From assembly GCA_022749755.1 (NCBI GenBank), contig CM040443.1:15963244-16027243 (forward strand): DNA of 64,000 bases, written 5' to 3'. Numbering within the stretch: position 1 is the first letter of the stretch; each line of letters opens with the position of its first letter. Shown here one piece after another: positions 1-12,499 of this stretch. The notes beneath the pieces are model-generated. The model ran no database searches, was not told the DNA's origin, and was given only the letters and a program-made list of their open reading frames with translations. This DNA is from Azadirachta indica. Its lineage: Eukaryota > Streptophyta > Magnoliopsida > Sapindales > Meliaceae. The translations under genes were made by a program, and so were the position numbers.

Positions 1-1269
1 GTTGAATAAGTACAATTTTCAAGGTAGGAGCTGTCAAACCCGGTACGAACTCAAAAAACGATTTCGTTTCGAAGTGGGCCATAGGTCTTCTTACTCAGCA
101 TCACGTGAGGATCGTTACGGTATATTTTATTTCGAAACGGAGAAGATGAAAACGTACGATTTTTAATGACGGAATTGTCAAACGTGATACAGACTTGAAA
201 AACGACTTCGTTTCAAGACGGGCCACAAGTCCTCTTACTCAGCATCATGTGAGGATTGTTACAGTACATTTTATTTAAAAAACAGAGAAATTCAAAACGT
301 ACGATTTTCAGGGCCAGATTTGTCAAATGTGATACGGACTCGAAAAATGACTTCGTTTCGAAGCGAGCTATAGGTCTTCTTGCTTAGCATCACGTGAGGA
401 TCGTTGGGTACATTTTATTTCGAAAGCAAAGAAGATGAAAACATATGATTTTAAGGGACGAAATTGTCAAACGTGATATGGACTCGAAAAACTACTTCAT
501 TTCGAGATGGGCTGCACGTATTGTTACTCAGCATCTCTAGAGGATGGTTATGGTGCATTTTATTTTGAAAACGAAAAAGCTGAAAACATTCGATATTTGG
601 GGCTAGAATTGTGAAACGTGGTACGGACTCGAAAGACGACTTCGTCTCGAGGCGAGCCGTAGGGCTTCTTAGTCGGCATCGAGTGAGGATTGTTATGGTG
701 TATTTTATTTCAAAAACAGAGAAGTTGAAAACGTACAATTTTCGGGGCCAGAATTGTCAAACGTGATACAGACTCAAAAAACGACTTTGCTTCGAGACGG
801 ACCACATGTCTTCTTACTCAGTATCATGTGAGGATTGTTAGGGTGTATTTTATTTAGAAAATAAAGAAATTCAAAATGTACTATTTTCGGGGCCAGAATT
901 GTCAAACCTGATAGGGATTCGAAGAACGACTTCATTTTGAGGTAGGCCGCAGGTTTTCTTATTCAGCATCGTGTGAGGATCGTTAGAGTGCATTTTATTT
1001 CCAAAACGGAGAAGTTGAAATGTACGATTTTCGGGGCCGAAATGGTCAAACCTGATAGGGACTCGAAAAACAGCTTTGTTTTAAAGCGGACTATAGGTAT
1101 TCTTACTCAGCATCATGTGAGGATTGTTACGGTGCATTTTATTTGGAACACAGAGAAGTTGAATACGAACAATTTTTGGGACGGATATGTGTAACGTGAT
1201 ACAGACCCTAAAAACAATTTCGTTTCGAGGCGACTCGCAGGTCTTTTTACTCAGCATCTCATGAGGATT

Positions 1270-1765
1270 GTTAGGTTGTATTTTACTTCGAAATTTGAGA
1301 AGTTGAAAATATACGATTTTTGGTGCCGAAAATGTTAAATGTGGTACGAACTCGAAAAATGATTTTGTTTCGAAGCGAGTTGTAGGTCTTCCTACTCAGT
1401 ATCACGTGAGGATCATTACAGCGTATTTTATTTCGAAAATGGAAAAAGTTGCAAGCGTACAATTTTCTGGGACGGAATTGTCAAATGTGATACGAACTCG
1501 AAAAAAGACTTCGTTTCATGGGGTGTCGTAGGTCTTCTTGCTCAGCATCGTGTGAGAATCGTTAGGGTACATTTTATTTCAAAAACGGAGAAGTTGAAAG
1601 CATACGATTTTCGGAGCCGAAATTGTCAAACGTCATACAGCCTCGAAAAATGACTTCGTTTCGAGACAGGTTGTCGGTATTCATACTCAGCATCGCGTGA
1701 GCATTGTTACAGTGTATTTTATTTAAAAAACAGAAAAGTTCAAAACGTAAGATTTTCAGAGCCTG
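1270..1765. repeat. Higher-order module D-E-F-G, copy 1
   Basis: Four successive monomers with recognisable private variants. D has TATTTTACTTCG and GGTGCCGAAAATGTTAAA. E has GAAAAAGTTGCAAGCGTAC with TTTCTGGGACGG. F has CGTTTCATGGGGTGTCG. G has GTCATACAGCCTCG followed by GGTATTCATACTCAGC. The same order recurs near 6674, 26722, 32316 and 49551. Confidence 0.8.
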
Positions 1766-4700
1766 AATTGTCAAACCTGATAAGGACTCGAAAAACGACT
1801 TCGTTTCAAGGCAGGCTGCAATATTTTTTACTAAACATCACGTGAGAATCATTAGGGTGTATGACGTTGAAAACGTACGGTTTTCGGGGCTGGAATGGTC
1901 AAACCTGATAGGGACTTAAAAAACAGGTTTATTTCGAATTGCGTGAGGATCGTTACGGTCCATTATATTTCGAACACGGAGAAGTTTAATACGTATGATT
2001 TTCTGGGAAGGAATTGTCAAACGTGATAAGGACTCGAAAAATGACATCATTTCGAGGCGGGTCGCAGCTCTTTTTATTCAGCATCGCGTGAGCATTGTTA
2101 GGGTGTATTTTACTTCGAAAATTAAGAAGTTGAAAATGTACGATTTTGGTGCCGAAAATGTTAAACGTGGTACGAACTTGAAAAATGATTTCATTTCGAA
2201 GCGATTGCAGGTTTTTCTATGCAGTACCGCATGACAATCGTTAGGGTGTATTTTATTTCGAAAACGGAGAGTTGAAAATGTACGCTTTTCGGAGCCGGAA
2301 TTGTCAAACGTAATACGGACTCGAAGAACGACTACGTTTCGAAGCGGGTAACAGATTTTTTACTCAACATTGCGTACAATTTCAAAAGTGGAGAAGTTGA
2401 AAACGTACAATTTTCGGGGTTAGAATTGGCAAAACGTGATACGAACTCGAAAAATAACTTCATTTCAAGACAGGCCACAGTTCTTGTTACTCAACATTGC
2501 GTGAGGATTGTTACAATATATTTTATTTGGAAAAAGGAGAATTTGAAAATGAACAATTTTCTGGGACATAATTGTCAAATGTGACACAAACTCGAAAAAA
2601 CGACTTCGTTTCGAGACAAGCTGTAGGTTCTTTTACTCAGCATCACGTGTGGATTGTTACAGTGCATTTCATTTCCAAAACGAAGAAGTTGAATACGTAT
2701 GAATTTTGGGATAGGAATTGTCAAATGCAGTATAAACTTAAAAAACGATTTCGTTTCAAAGTGGGCCATAGGTCTTCCTACTCAGTATCATGTGAGTATC
2801 GTTATGGTATATTTTATTTCGAAAATGGAGAAGATAAAAACATATGATTTTCAATGTCGGAATTGTTAAACATGATACAGACTAGAAAAACGACTTCGTT
2901 TCGAGGCGGTCGGCAGGTCCTCTTACTCAGCATCATGTGAGGATCGTTACGGTACATTTTATTTCGAAAACGAAGAAGTTGAACACGTATGATTTTTGGG
3001 GTTAGAATTGGCAAACGTGATACAAACTCGGAAAACTACTTCGTTTCAAGACGGGCTGCACATATTATTACTCAGTATCGCGTGAGGATCGTTACGTGTA
3101 TTTTATTTCGAATAAAGAGAAGTTAAAAATGTACGATTTTTTGGGACGAAATAGTCAAATACGATACGGATTCCAAAAACGACTTCGTTTTAAGATGCAC
3201 CACAGGTCTTATTACTCAGTGGCACATGAGGATCGTTACAGTGCATTTTAATTTCAAAACGGAGAAGTTGAATACATACGATTTTCAGGGTCATAATTTT
3301 CAAACGTGATACGGACTTGAAAAATGACTTCGTTTTGAGACGGGTTGCTTGTCTTGTTGCTCACAATTACATGATCCCAACGGCGCATTTTGCTTTTAAA
3401 ACGGAGATGTTGAAAATATATGATTTTCGGGGTCAGGATTGTCAAATGTGATACAAACTCGAAAAACGACTTTGTTTCGAGGTGGGCTGCACGTCTCCTT
3501 ACTCAGCATCCCGTGAGAATGGTTAGAGTGCATTTATTTTGAAAACAGAGAAGTTGAGAACGTGAGATTTTCGGAGCCTGAATTGTCAAACGTGATACGA
3601 ACTTGAAAAACAATTTCCTTTTAGGGCGGGGCATAGGTCTTCTTGCTCAGCATCGCATGAAGATCGTTATAGTGCTTGTTATTTTAAAAACGGAGAATTT
3701 GAAAACATACGATTTTCGAGACCAGAATTGTCAAATATAGTACGAACTCTAAAAATGATTTCATTTTGAAGTGAGCCGCAGGTCTTCTTACTCAGCATCG
3801 TGTGAGGATCGTTACGATGTATTTTATTTTGGAAACGAAGAAGATGAAAACATACGATTTTCGGGGCAAAAATTTTGAAACATCTTATAGACTTGAAAAA
3901 CGATTTCATTTCTAGGAGGGTTGGTGGTATTCATACTCAGTATCGCGTAAAGATTGTTAGGATGCATTTTATTTCAAAAACAGAGAAGTTGAAAACGTAT
4001 GATTTTCAATTAGGGAATTGTCAAAAACGTGATACGGACTCGAAAAATGACTTCGTTTTGAGACAGGCTGTGTGTCTTCTTACTCAGTATTACGTGAGGA
4101 TTGTTACGATGCATTTTATTTCGAATAAGGAAAAGATGAAAACATACAATTTTCGGGGACAGAATTTTCAAACGTGATACGGACTCAAAAAACGACTACG
4201 TTTCGAGGCGGCCATAGGTCTTCTTACTCAACATCGCGTGAGCATCGTTACGGTGTATTTTATTTGGAAAAGGAGAAATTGAAAATGAACGATTTTCTGG
4301 GACAGAATTATCAAATGTGACACGGGCTCGAAAAACGACTTCATTTCGAGACAGGTCGTAGGTCCTTTTAATTAGCATCGTAAGGATCATTATAGTGCAT
4401 TTTATTTCCAAAACGGAGAAGTTGAATACGTACTATTTTTGGGGTAGGAATTGTCAAACGCGGTACGAACTCAAAAAACGATTTTGTTTCGAAGTAGGTC
4501 GTAGGTCTTTTTACTCAGCATCGCGTGACGATCGTTTCGAGATTAGTCACTTGTCTTGTTGCTCACCATTACATGAGGATCCTAACGACGCATTTTGGTT
4601 TTAAAATGGAGATGTTGAAAACGTACGATTTTCGGGGACAGGATTGTCAAATGCGATACAAACTCGACAAACGACTTCGTTTCGTGGCGGGCTGCAAGTC

Positions 4701-4943
4701 CCCTTACTCAACATCGTGTGAGGATGGTTAGGGTGCATTTTATTTCAAAAACGGAGAAGTTGAAAACATAGGATTTTTGGGGCTGAAATTGTCAAACGTG
4801 ATAAAGACTCGAAAAACAATTTCGTTTCGGTGCGGGCCACACGTTTTCTTGCTCAGCATCACGTGAAGATCATTATGGTGCTTGTTATTTCAAAAACGGA
4901 GAAGTTGAAAATGTACGATTTTCGGGGCCAGAATTGTCAAACG

Positions 4944-4948
4944 TGATA
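4944..4948. repeat. Left target-site duplication of solo LTR-T (TGATA)
   Basis: TGATA lies immediately before the LTR and TGGTA (6315-6319) immediately after it. Both are the satellite anchor word GTGATAC or GTGGTAC, so the LTR interrupts the anchor of one monomer. The single mismatch is a variant seen often in the satellite. Confidence 0.6.
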
Positions 4949-6314
4949 TGATAAATCAATATTTGTCCTAATATTTTGTTATTTTTATGTCCTTTATTCA
5001 TGTATTTTATCTTAGAATTTTATTGCTTTAAGCTTTTTTTTATTACTTGTAGAAATTATTTTAAAAAGCCTAAAAATAAACTCAAGATGCTGGAAGGCCC
5101 GTATTTCTGAATATAGTCCGTATTTTCTAGCATAACTTTGTATTCAATACTCGTATTTGGGTGAAACAAAATAATTTGAAAATTAGACATAATGATTTAC
5201 AACTACATTTCAAAAACAAAACAAATGTTGAAATTTGAAGGGTCAAAACTCCAGCTAGAAAGAAGACAACTCGAAGATTGACTTTCCTTGACATGTGGGA
5301 GTGAATTTTGAATAAGTTGTTGACAAAATGAGTAGAAGGGATGACTTCGGAGGTGCTGCTGGGGCTAAGAACGAATTGGGGAAGGATTTGATGAATAATA
5401 GGATTTTCTAAAGAGTGAGTTTTCCATTGAAGGGGGAGGATTGCTGGATTGAAGAGGACATTTCTGCTGGGCAGAATTACCATCTTTTTCAAAACTTGGT
5501 GGTGAACCTTTATAAAGGGAAGCTTTCTTTAAGTTTGTTTATTTTTCAAATGTGTTTAGAACTTTTATAATTGGATCATTTATTTGAATTTAAGAATGGA
5601 AGTGTAAACATATTTTAGAGTTTGGCTTTGCTATTGAAATGGTACTGAATATTTTGTGAAATATGATTAATTAGAAGGTTGACATTATTTCTAATTCATT
5701 GATCTGTATAATTTTAATTATTTATTGTGGATTTGTTATCTATTATTTGTGATTGAAATTAATTTGAAAATTAAGGTGTTAGAAACATCATTTTGCCTTA
5801 ATTAAGCTCTTTTGAACAAGTATTTAAATTGAATTCATTGAGTTGGTTTGATTTAAATGGTTCCTTGTGACAATACAATTAATTAAGTAGAAGCCTCATA
5901 TCAAGGATATATTTGATTAATTGTAAATGAGAATTACCATGATCATTGGAATTCTCTAGCTTTAATGGAAAAACCAATAATCTAAAATACATAATGGTTG
6001 TTTAATTCACCTTATATTTCAATACCAGATTAGATAACTAGCCAAACCTCATCTAATTTCATTGAATTCAACAGAATTTTGTAGATTTCAAGTTCTTGTA
6101 ATTTATCTATTTAATCACTTCAATTAAAATAATTTGAATTTGTCATTTGATTGCATTAAAGTATTTACGATTTTATATTTACTTTAAATGGTAATTAACA
6201 GGAAACAATAAAGATTTAAACCATTACAATTTCGCGAGAGATTGACCTCCGAGTGAAATTATCATCAGCTATTAACGATTCGTGCACTTGCGAGTATTTA
6301 AAATTTGCTTATCA
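4949..6314 (+). mobile_element. Solo LTR of retrotransposon family T
   Basis: An AT-rich, non-satellite segment of 1366 bp with ends TGATAAATC...TTATCA. It interrupts the satellite, which resumes in phase after it. The reverse complement of most of it occurs at 45573-46748, next to a primer binding site, which identifies the segment as an LTR and sets its sense orientation as plus. Its left 320 bp also occur at 30179-30498 with the same junction to satellite. No internal retroelement sequence accompanies it, so it is a solo LTR left by LTR-LTR recombination. An antisense frame of 121 codons (5127-5492) has a homologue in the 45573-46748 copy but resembles no family I know. Confidence 0.8.
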
Positions 6315-6319
6315 TGGTA
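6315..6319. repeat. Right target-site duplication of solo LTR-T (TGGTA)
   Basis: Partner of 4944-4948. After it the satellite continues directly as CGAACTCCAAAAAC. Confidence 0.55.
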
Positions 6320-6673
6320 CGAACTCCAAAAACAATTTTGTTTCGAAGTGGGCCGTAAGTCTTCTTACTCAGCATCATGTGAGGATCGTTACGGTGTGTT
6401 TTATTTCGAAAACGAAGAAGATGAAAATGTATGATTTTCGGGGCCTTAATTGTCAAACGTCGTAAAGACTCAAAAAAACAACTTCATTTCTAGGCAGCTG
6501 GTATTCATACCCAGCATCGCGTGAACAACGTTACGGTACATTTTATTTCAAAAACGGAGAAGATGAAAATGTACAATTTTCGAGGACGGAATTATCAAAC
6601 ATAATACGAACTCGAAAAATGACTTCGTTCCGAGACGAGCCGCAAGTCTTTTTACTCAGTATCGTGTGAGGAT

Positions 6674-7130
6674 TGTTAGGGTGTATTTTACTTCATAAAT
6701 TGAGAAGTTCAAAACGTACGATTTTTTGTGTCGAAAATGTTAAACGTGGTACGAACTCGTAAAACGATTTTGTTTCGAAGCGAGCCACAGGTCTTCCTAC
6801 TCAGTATCGCATGGGGATCGTTATGGTGTATTTTATTTCGAAAACGGAAGAAGTTGGAAATATACAATTTTCTGGAACGGAATTGTCAAACGTGATAGGG
6901 CTCGAAAAACGACTTCGTTTCGTGACAGGTCGTAGGTCTTCTTACTCAGCATTGCGTGAGAATCGTTAGGGTGCATTTTATTTCGAAAAAAGAGAAGATG
7001 AAAACGTACGATTTTCAAGGCCAGAATTGTCAATCATACAGACTCGAAAAATTTTTGTTTCAAGGTGGGTTGCTGGTATTCATACTCATCATTGTGTGAA
7101 TATTGTTACAGTGTATTTTATTTCGAAAAC
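6674..7130. repeat. Higher-order module D-E-F-G, copy 2
   Basis: D has TGTATTTTACTTCATAAATT and TGTCGAAAATGTTAAACG. E has GGAAGAAGTTGGAAATATAC. F has CGTTTCGTGACAGGTCG. G has GGTATTCATACTCATC. The D monomer matches module copy 4 (32316) including CTTCATAAATTGAGAAG, so copies 2 and 4 form a sub-lineage. Confidence 0.78.
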
Positions 7131-10100
7131 GGAGAAGTTGGAGAACTTACGATTTTCAATTACAGAATTGTTAAATGTAATACGAACTTCAAAAATGATT
7201 TCGTTTCGAGATGGGCCGCACGTCTTCTTCCTCAGTATCGCGTGAGGATTGTTACAATCCATTTTATTTCAAATACAGAGAAGATGAAAACGTATGATTT
7301 TCGCGGACAGAATTTTCAAACGTGATACGGACTTGAAAAACAACTACGTCTCGAGGCAGGCCATAGGTCTTCTTACTCAGCATCGCATGAAGATAGTTAC
7401 GGTGCATTTTATTTCGAAAACGGAGAAGTTAAAAACGTACAATTTTCGGGGTTAGAATTGGTAAAACGTGATACGAACTCGAAAAATGACTTTGTTTTAA
7501 GAAGGGCCGCAGGTCTTGTTACTAAGCATCGCGTGAGGATCGTTACAGTGTATTTTATTTCGAAAACGAAGAAGTTAAAAACGTACAATTTTCGGGCCCG
7601 GAATGGTCAAACCTTATAGGTACTCGAAAAACGACTTCGCTTTGAAGCAGACTACAGGTCTTCTTTCTCAGAATCGCGTGAGGATCATTACAGTGTATTT
7701 CATTTCAAATACAGAGAAGTTAAATACGTATGAATTTCTGGGACGGAATGGTCAAATGTGATACGGACTCAAAAAACGACTTCGTTCTGAGGCAAGTCGT
7801 ACGTCCTCTTACTCAGCATCATTTGAGGATCGCTATGGTGTATTTTATTTCTAAAACAAAAAAGTTCAAAACCGTACGATTTTCGGGGCCGGAATTGTCA
7901 AACATAATACGAACTCGAAAAACGACTTCAGTTCGAGACGGGACGTAGGTTTTCTTACTCAGCATCGCATGAGGATCGTTAGGGTACATTTTATTTCAAA
8001 AATAGAGAACTTGAAAACGTACGATTTTTATGGCTGGAAATGTCAAATGTTGTACGAACTCCAAAAACGATTTCGTTTCGAGGCGGGCTGCAGGTCTTCT
8101 TACCTAGCATCACGTGACGATCGTTACTGTGCATTTTATTTCAAAAACAGAGAAGATAAAAGCGTACGATTTTTGGTGACAAAGTTGTCAAACATTATAC
8201 AGACTTGAAAAACGACTTTGTTTTGAGGCGGACCATAGGTCCTCTTACTCAGCTTCGTGTGAGGATTGTTACAGTGCATTTTATTTGAAAAATGGAGAAA
8301 TTAAAAACATACGATTTTCGGAGCAGAATTTGTCAAATGTGATACAGATTCAAACAATGACTTCGTTTTGAGGTGGGGTGCAGGTCTTCTTGCTTAGTAT
8401 CGTGTGAGGATCGTTAGGGTGCATTTTATTTCGAAAATAGAGAAATTAATAACGTACGATTTTTGGGGCCGGAAACGTGAAACGTGATACGAACTCAAAA
8501 AACGATTTTGTTCTGAAGCAGGCCGTACGTCTTATTACTCAGCATCGCGTGAGAATTGTTATGGTGTATTTTTTTTTTCGAAAATGGAGAAGTTGGAAAA
8601 ATACAATTTTCAGGGCCAGAATTATCAAACGTGATACGAACTCGAAAAACGACCTCGTTTTGAGGCGGGCCACAGGTTTTCTTACTCAGCATTGCGTGAC
8701 AATCGTGACGGTACATTTCATATCGAAAACGGAGAAGATGAAAACATACGATTTTCAAGGACAAAATTGTCAAATGTGATACAGACTCGAAAAACTATTT
8801 CGTTTCGTGATGGGCCGCACGTATTGTTACTCAGCATCTCTAGTGGATGGTTATGGTGCATTTTATTTCGAAAATGAAAAAGTTGAAAACGTTCAATATT
8901 CGGGGCCAGAATTGTGAAACGTTATATGAACTCAAAAGCCAACTTCGTTTTGAGGTGAGCTGAAGGTCTTATTACTTAACATTGCATGAAGATCGTTACG
9001 GTACATTTTATTTCGAAAATGGAGAAGTTGAATGCGTACGATTTTTGGGATTTGAATTGGCAAACGTAATACAAACTATAAAAATGACTTCATTTCAAGA
9101 CGGGCGGCAAGTCTTGTTACTCAGCATTGCGTGAGGATCATTACAGTGTATTTTATTTCGAAAAAGGAGAAGTTGAATATATACGATTTTTGGGGTCAGA
9201 ATTTTCAAACGTGATACGGACTTGAAAAACGACTATGTTTCGAAATGGGCCGCTTGTCTTGTTGTTCACCATTACATGAGGATCCTAACGGCGCATTTTG
9301 TTTTTAAAACGGAGATGTTAAAAATGTACGATTTTCGGGGCTAGAATTATCAAATGTGATACAAACTCGAAAAACGACTTCGTTTCAAGGCGGGCCGCAA
9401 ATCTTCTTACTCAGCATCACGTGAGGATCGTTCGGGTACATTTTATTTTGAAAATAGAGAAGTTTAAAACGTGCAATTTTTGAGGCCAGAATTGTCAAAC
9501 GTCATACGAACTCGAAAAACAATTTTGTTTCGAAGCAGGCCACAGGTCTTATTACTCAGCATCGCGTGTGGAACGTTACGGTGCATTTTATTTCAAAAAC
9601 GGAGAAGTTAAAAACGTACAATTTTCAGGGATGAAAATGTCAAACGTGATACAGACTTGAAAAACGACTTCGCACGTCTTCTTACTCAACATCGCGTGAG
9701 GATCGTTATGGTGTATTTTATTTCAAAAATGAAGAAGATGAAAACGTACAATTTTCGAGAACGGAATTGTCAAACGTGATACGGACTCAAAAAACGACTT
9801 CGTTTTGAGGCCGGCAGCTAGTCTTTTTACTCAGCATCGCATGAAGATGGTTAGGGTGTATTTTATTTTGAAAATTGAGAAGTTAAAAACGTACGATTTT
9901 TTATGCCGAAATTATCAAACGTGGTACGAACTTGAAAAACGATTTTTGTTTCAAAGTAAGCCGTAGGTCTTCCTACTCAGTATTGCGTGAAGATCGTGAC
10001 GGTATATTTTATTTTGAAAACGAAAGAAGTTGGAAACGTACAATTTTCTGGGATAGAATTGTCAAACGTAATACAGACTCAAAAAATGACTTCGTTTCGA

Positions 10101-10503
10101 GGTGGGCCATTGGTCTTCTTACTCAGCATCGCATGAGGATCGTTACGGTGCATTTTTTTTCAAAAATGGAGAAGTTGATAATGTACGATTTTCGGGGCTA
10201 GAATTGTGCAATGTGATACGGACTCGAAAAACGACCTCATTTCGAGACAGGTCGCATGTCTTGTTACCCAACATCACGTGAGGATTACGGTGCATTTTAT
10301 TTCGAAGAAGGAGAAGATGAAAATATATGATTTTCGAGGATGGAATTGTCAAATATGATACATGCTTGACAAATAACTTTGTTTCAAGACGGGGCACACA
10401 TCTTCTTAATCAGCATCGCGTGAGAATCATTACGGTGTATTTTATTTTGAAAATCAGAAAGTCGAAAATGTACAATTTTTGGGGCTGGAAATATGAAACG
10501 TGG

Positions 10504-10508
10504 TACGA
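10504..10508. repeat. Left target-site duplication of E1 copy A (TACGA)
   Basis: TACGA directly precedes the left LTR and is repeated exactly at 13291-13295 after the right LTR. Five base pairs is the usual duplication length for Ty3/gypsy integrases. Joined across the element, the flanks restore the satellite word GTGGTACGAACT. Confidence 0.9.
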
Positions 10509-11281
10509 TAATACCGGAAAATGGAGGTATGTGGGACAATTAATGTTTGTTAAGGAAAAATAGATTACTAAGCCCTATTCCTAATATTAACAACAAAGGA
10601 ATACAGAAAGACCACCCTAAAATTGTTATTAAAGGTTGTAGAGCTTCAAAGAAGACACTCACCACTCTATAAAAAATTCTCCAAGAGATACAGAGTATAA
10701 AACACAAGAATTTTATTAAACTCAACTCCAAATAACTTGATTTCAACATTACATGTTTGAAGCCTTTATATAGGCTCTTACAAAAAAAGAAACGTCAAAG
10801 ATTAGGCCAACAACCCCTAGAAATTTCAATGATTAGGTCAATAACCATTACCTAACTTTGACAAATGATACAAAACTTTAAAATTTTTTGAAAATAAACC
10901 AAAACAGCTATGACTTTGAATTACAACTCACTAAATCCTTCTATCATCTAGAAAATTAAATAAAACACATTGAATGTAAGTTAAAAAATCTCTAAAATTC
11001 GTGCATCTTGATTTTACCTTGAAAATTAACATGTTGTGAAGAAGATATCATAAGTTTCTCTAGAGAATTCCAAATGCTAAACCGTAAAATTCTATAGAAA
11101 GCTTAGTTCTTCAACTTTCCAATGGAACCAACCTCTTTCTGAAATATTATTTCAGTGAATACAGTTTAAATTTCGAAATTACCCCTCTGACAGTATCTTC
11201 ATAACTTAGCATATTAGGGTAATCTTCTTGAACTTATTGGTATTTAAGTTTTGCTCTTGATGTTTAGACACCCCCGTGTCA
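10509..11281 (-). repeat. E1 copy A left LTR (3' LTR in element sense)
   Basis: 773 bp, reading TGACACGGGGGTG...CCGGTATTA in element sense; the last bases are TTA where the other LTR has TCA. It carries the variants AAAACAGCTATGAC and TTACAACTCAC, shared with the left LTR of copy C but not with the right LTR of its own element. Confidence 0.9.
10764..10775 (-). promoter_or_regulatory. Putative TATA box of E1 LTR
   Basis: In element sense CCTATATAAAGG, the only strong TATA motif in the LTR, roughly two thirds of the way along. It is conserved at 12772-12783, 38184-38195 and 57914-57925; the copy at 55907-55918 matches too. Assigned by motif and position only. Confidence 0.6.
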
Positions 11282-11292
11282 ATCTCCCCTGG
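11282..11292 (-). other. Polypurine tract of E1 copy A
   Basis: In element sense CCAGGGGAGAT, immediately before the 3' LTR. This is where plus-strand DNA synthesis of an LTR retrotransposon is primed. It is repeated at 36790-36800 and, with one change, at 56427-56437. Confidence 0.8.
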
Positions 11293-11399
11293 TTGAAAAA
11301 TAAAGACTCTCCTGAGTCTCCAATCTCTGATTCTATGATATGGCCTGAGATTGTTGTTTTTCTGCATTTCGGTTCTTCTTCTTTAGATGTTCGAAACTT

Positions 11400-12475
11400 T
11401 ATTGTGCTTCACTTGTCCACTTGAACAAGAAAGCTTTCAAGCATTCAATGATTGCAACAATGGTGTTAAAATTTTTGATGAATCTCCGGTAATATGAGGT
11501 CACTCCACTGAAGCTTTGGATGTCATGAAGTTTAGGTCAAATTTCCTCTGGAACAGCATCACAAAACTCTTCAAAAAGATGCTTTACTATCTGCGGTGGT
11601 TCATTGCCATCTTCATTTTCTCCCAAAACAAGAAGATCCAAAATATTGCCACTCTTCTTTTCCTTTCTTTTAAACTTGGAAAGAGTAAGAAAAATTTTTT
11701 CCTCTTCTTTGAAAGGTTTAGTAACACTTTTTATATTATTAAGATTTAAAACACTCTTGACACCACCCTTCTTAAAAGAATAAGTATTTTTAAAACTACT
11801 ATACATGTTCTTTCTACCATATCTCCAAGAAGATCTATTTAAATGACAACAATTCATAGGAACAACTTCAAACCAAGTTTCATTTTGATACTTCTCCTCA
11901 ATAGAAAATGAAATAAAGTAGTGTTTGGTTAGTTTACTTTCAACTTCTTCATCTCCTTTTGTATACTTTGCCACTTCAGTCTCCATTTCGTCTTCATGAA
12001 AATTTGCTCCTTCAAAGGTCCTATGAATAGGTTCTACCTCATCCTCTTCCTCCTCCGCGTAGCTGTCATACTTTGCTTCCATGTAGTCTTCCTCTTCTTC
12101 TGCTTCAATAATAGATTCACGGGCAGGTTGCACATCATTTTCTTCCTCTATGTAGTCTTCATATTCTGCCTCCATGTGGTCTTCTCTATCTCCTTCATCA
12201 ATAAGATTTTCATGGATAGGTTCTTCATGTTGCCAACCATTTTATAGATTTTCATATGTCTCAAACAGTTGTTGAATTTGATTGAGTTGTTTTTCTCATA
12301 TCTTGTAATTGAGTATCATGAGGATAAACTTTGGTAATAGGGGAACTAAACTCAAAATACTTTAGGTAATGACAAGCTACCATAACGTGACAGGTTGCAA
12401 AGATTTTCAAGTTCTCATAAGGCTTGTAAGAATTTTTTGGTTTTGGATTTTGACAAGATTTTGGGTTGGTTTGTG
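11400..12475 (-). pseudogene. E1 copy A internal reading frame, broken
   Basis: Homologous to the longer open frame of copy C (56543-57526). Here it is broken at least twice. A glutamine codon (CAA in copy C, ...ENLQNGW...) has become TAA near 12242-12244, and an extra T in a T-run near 12288-12293 shifts the frame upstream of that. The longest surviving piece, 11537-12175, covers the Glu-rich region with its MEAEYEDYIEE and MEAKYDSYAEE repeats, the protease C-terminal relic (VVPMNCCHL...NTYSFKKGGVK) and the FEEFCDAVPEEI segment. The TAA is also present in copy B. Confidence 0.75.
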
Positions 12476-12499
12476 AACAAAGTTTTGAAAGGATTTTTC

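Larger units (their letters stand above)
1..4948. repeat. Satellite array S1, ~145-bp monomers (unit A)
   Basis: About 34 head-to-tail monomers. The anchor GAATTGTCAAACGTGATAC recurs every 144-146 bp, for example at 751, 896 and about 1040. Going along a monomer one reads the anchor, then a CTCGAAA...TTTCGAG inverted repeat, a CGGGCC GC-rich box, TCTTCTTACTCAGCATCG, GTGAGGATCGTTACGG, TGCATTTTATTTCGAAAAC, GGAGAAGTTGAAAACG and TACGATTTTCGGGGCC. Monomers differ by many substitutions, mostly C/T or G/A at CG sites, and a few single-base indels. The left edge is open, so the array continues outside the window. Its first bases correspond to about 25593 in S5 and about 48285 in S8. The period is certain from the sequence; a centromeric role is inference. 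Confidence 0.95.
6315..10508. repeat. Satellite array S2 (unit A)
   Basis: About 29 monomers between solo LTR-T and element E1 copy A. The stretch from about 8000 to 8500 has two counterparts in S6 (about 31500-32030 and about 34740-35000), marked by CTTACCTAGCATC and GTCAAACATTATACAGAC, so S6 carries an internal duplication that S2 lacks. A divergent monomer with TCACCATTACATGAGGATCC lies near 9270. The last monomer is interrupted at its anchor by E1. Confidence 0.93.

Noticed and set aside
451..4731. Dozens of 60-140 codon frames on both strands of the satellite
   Set aside because: They recur with the 145-bp period, read the same few motifs in rotating frames and lack any domain. They are products of the repeat.
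5127..5492. Antisense frame in LTR-T with a hydrophobic stretch, also present at 46361-46663
   Set aside because: The two copies are just two copies of the same LTR. The frame is antisense to the element, has no recognised domain, and differs at its end in the second copy.
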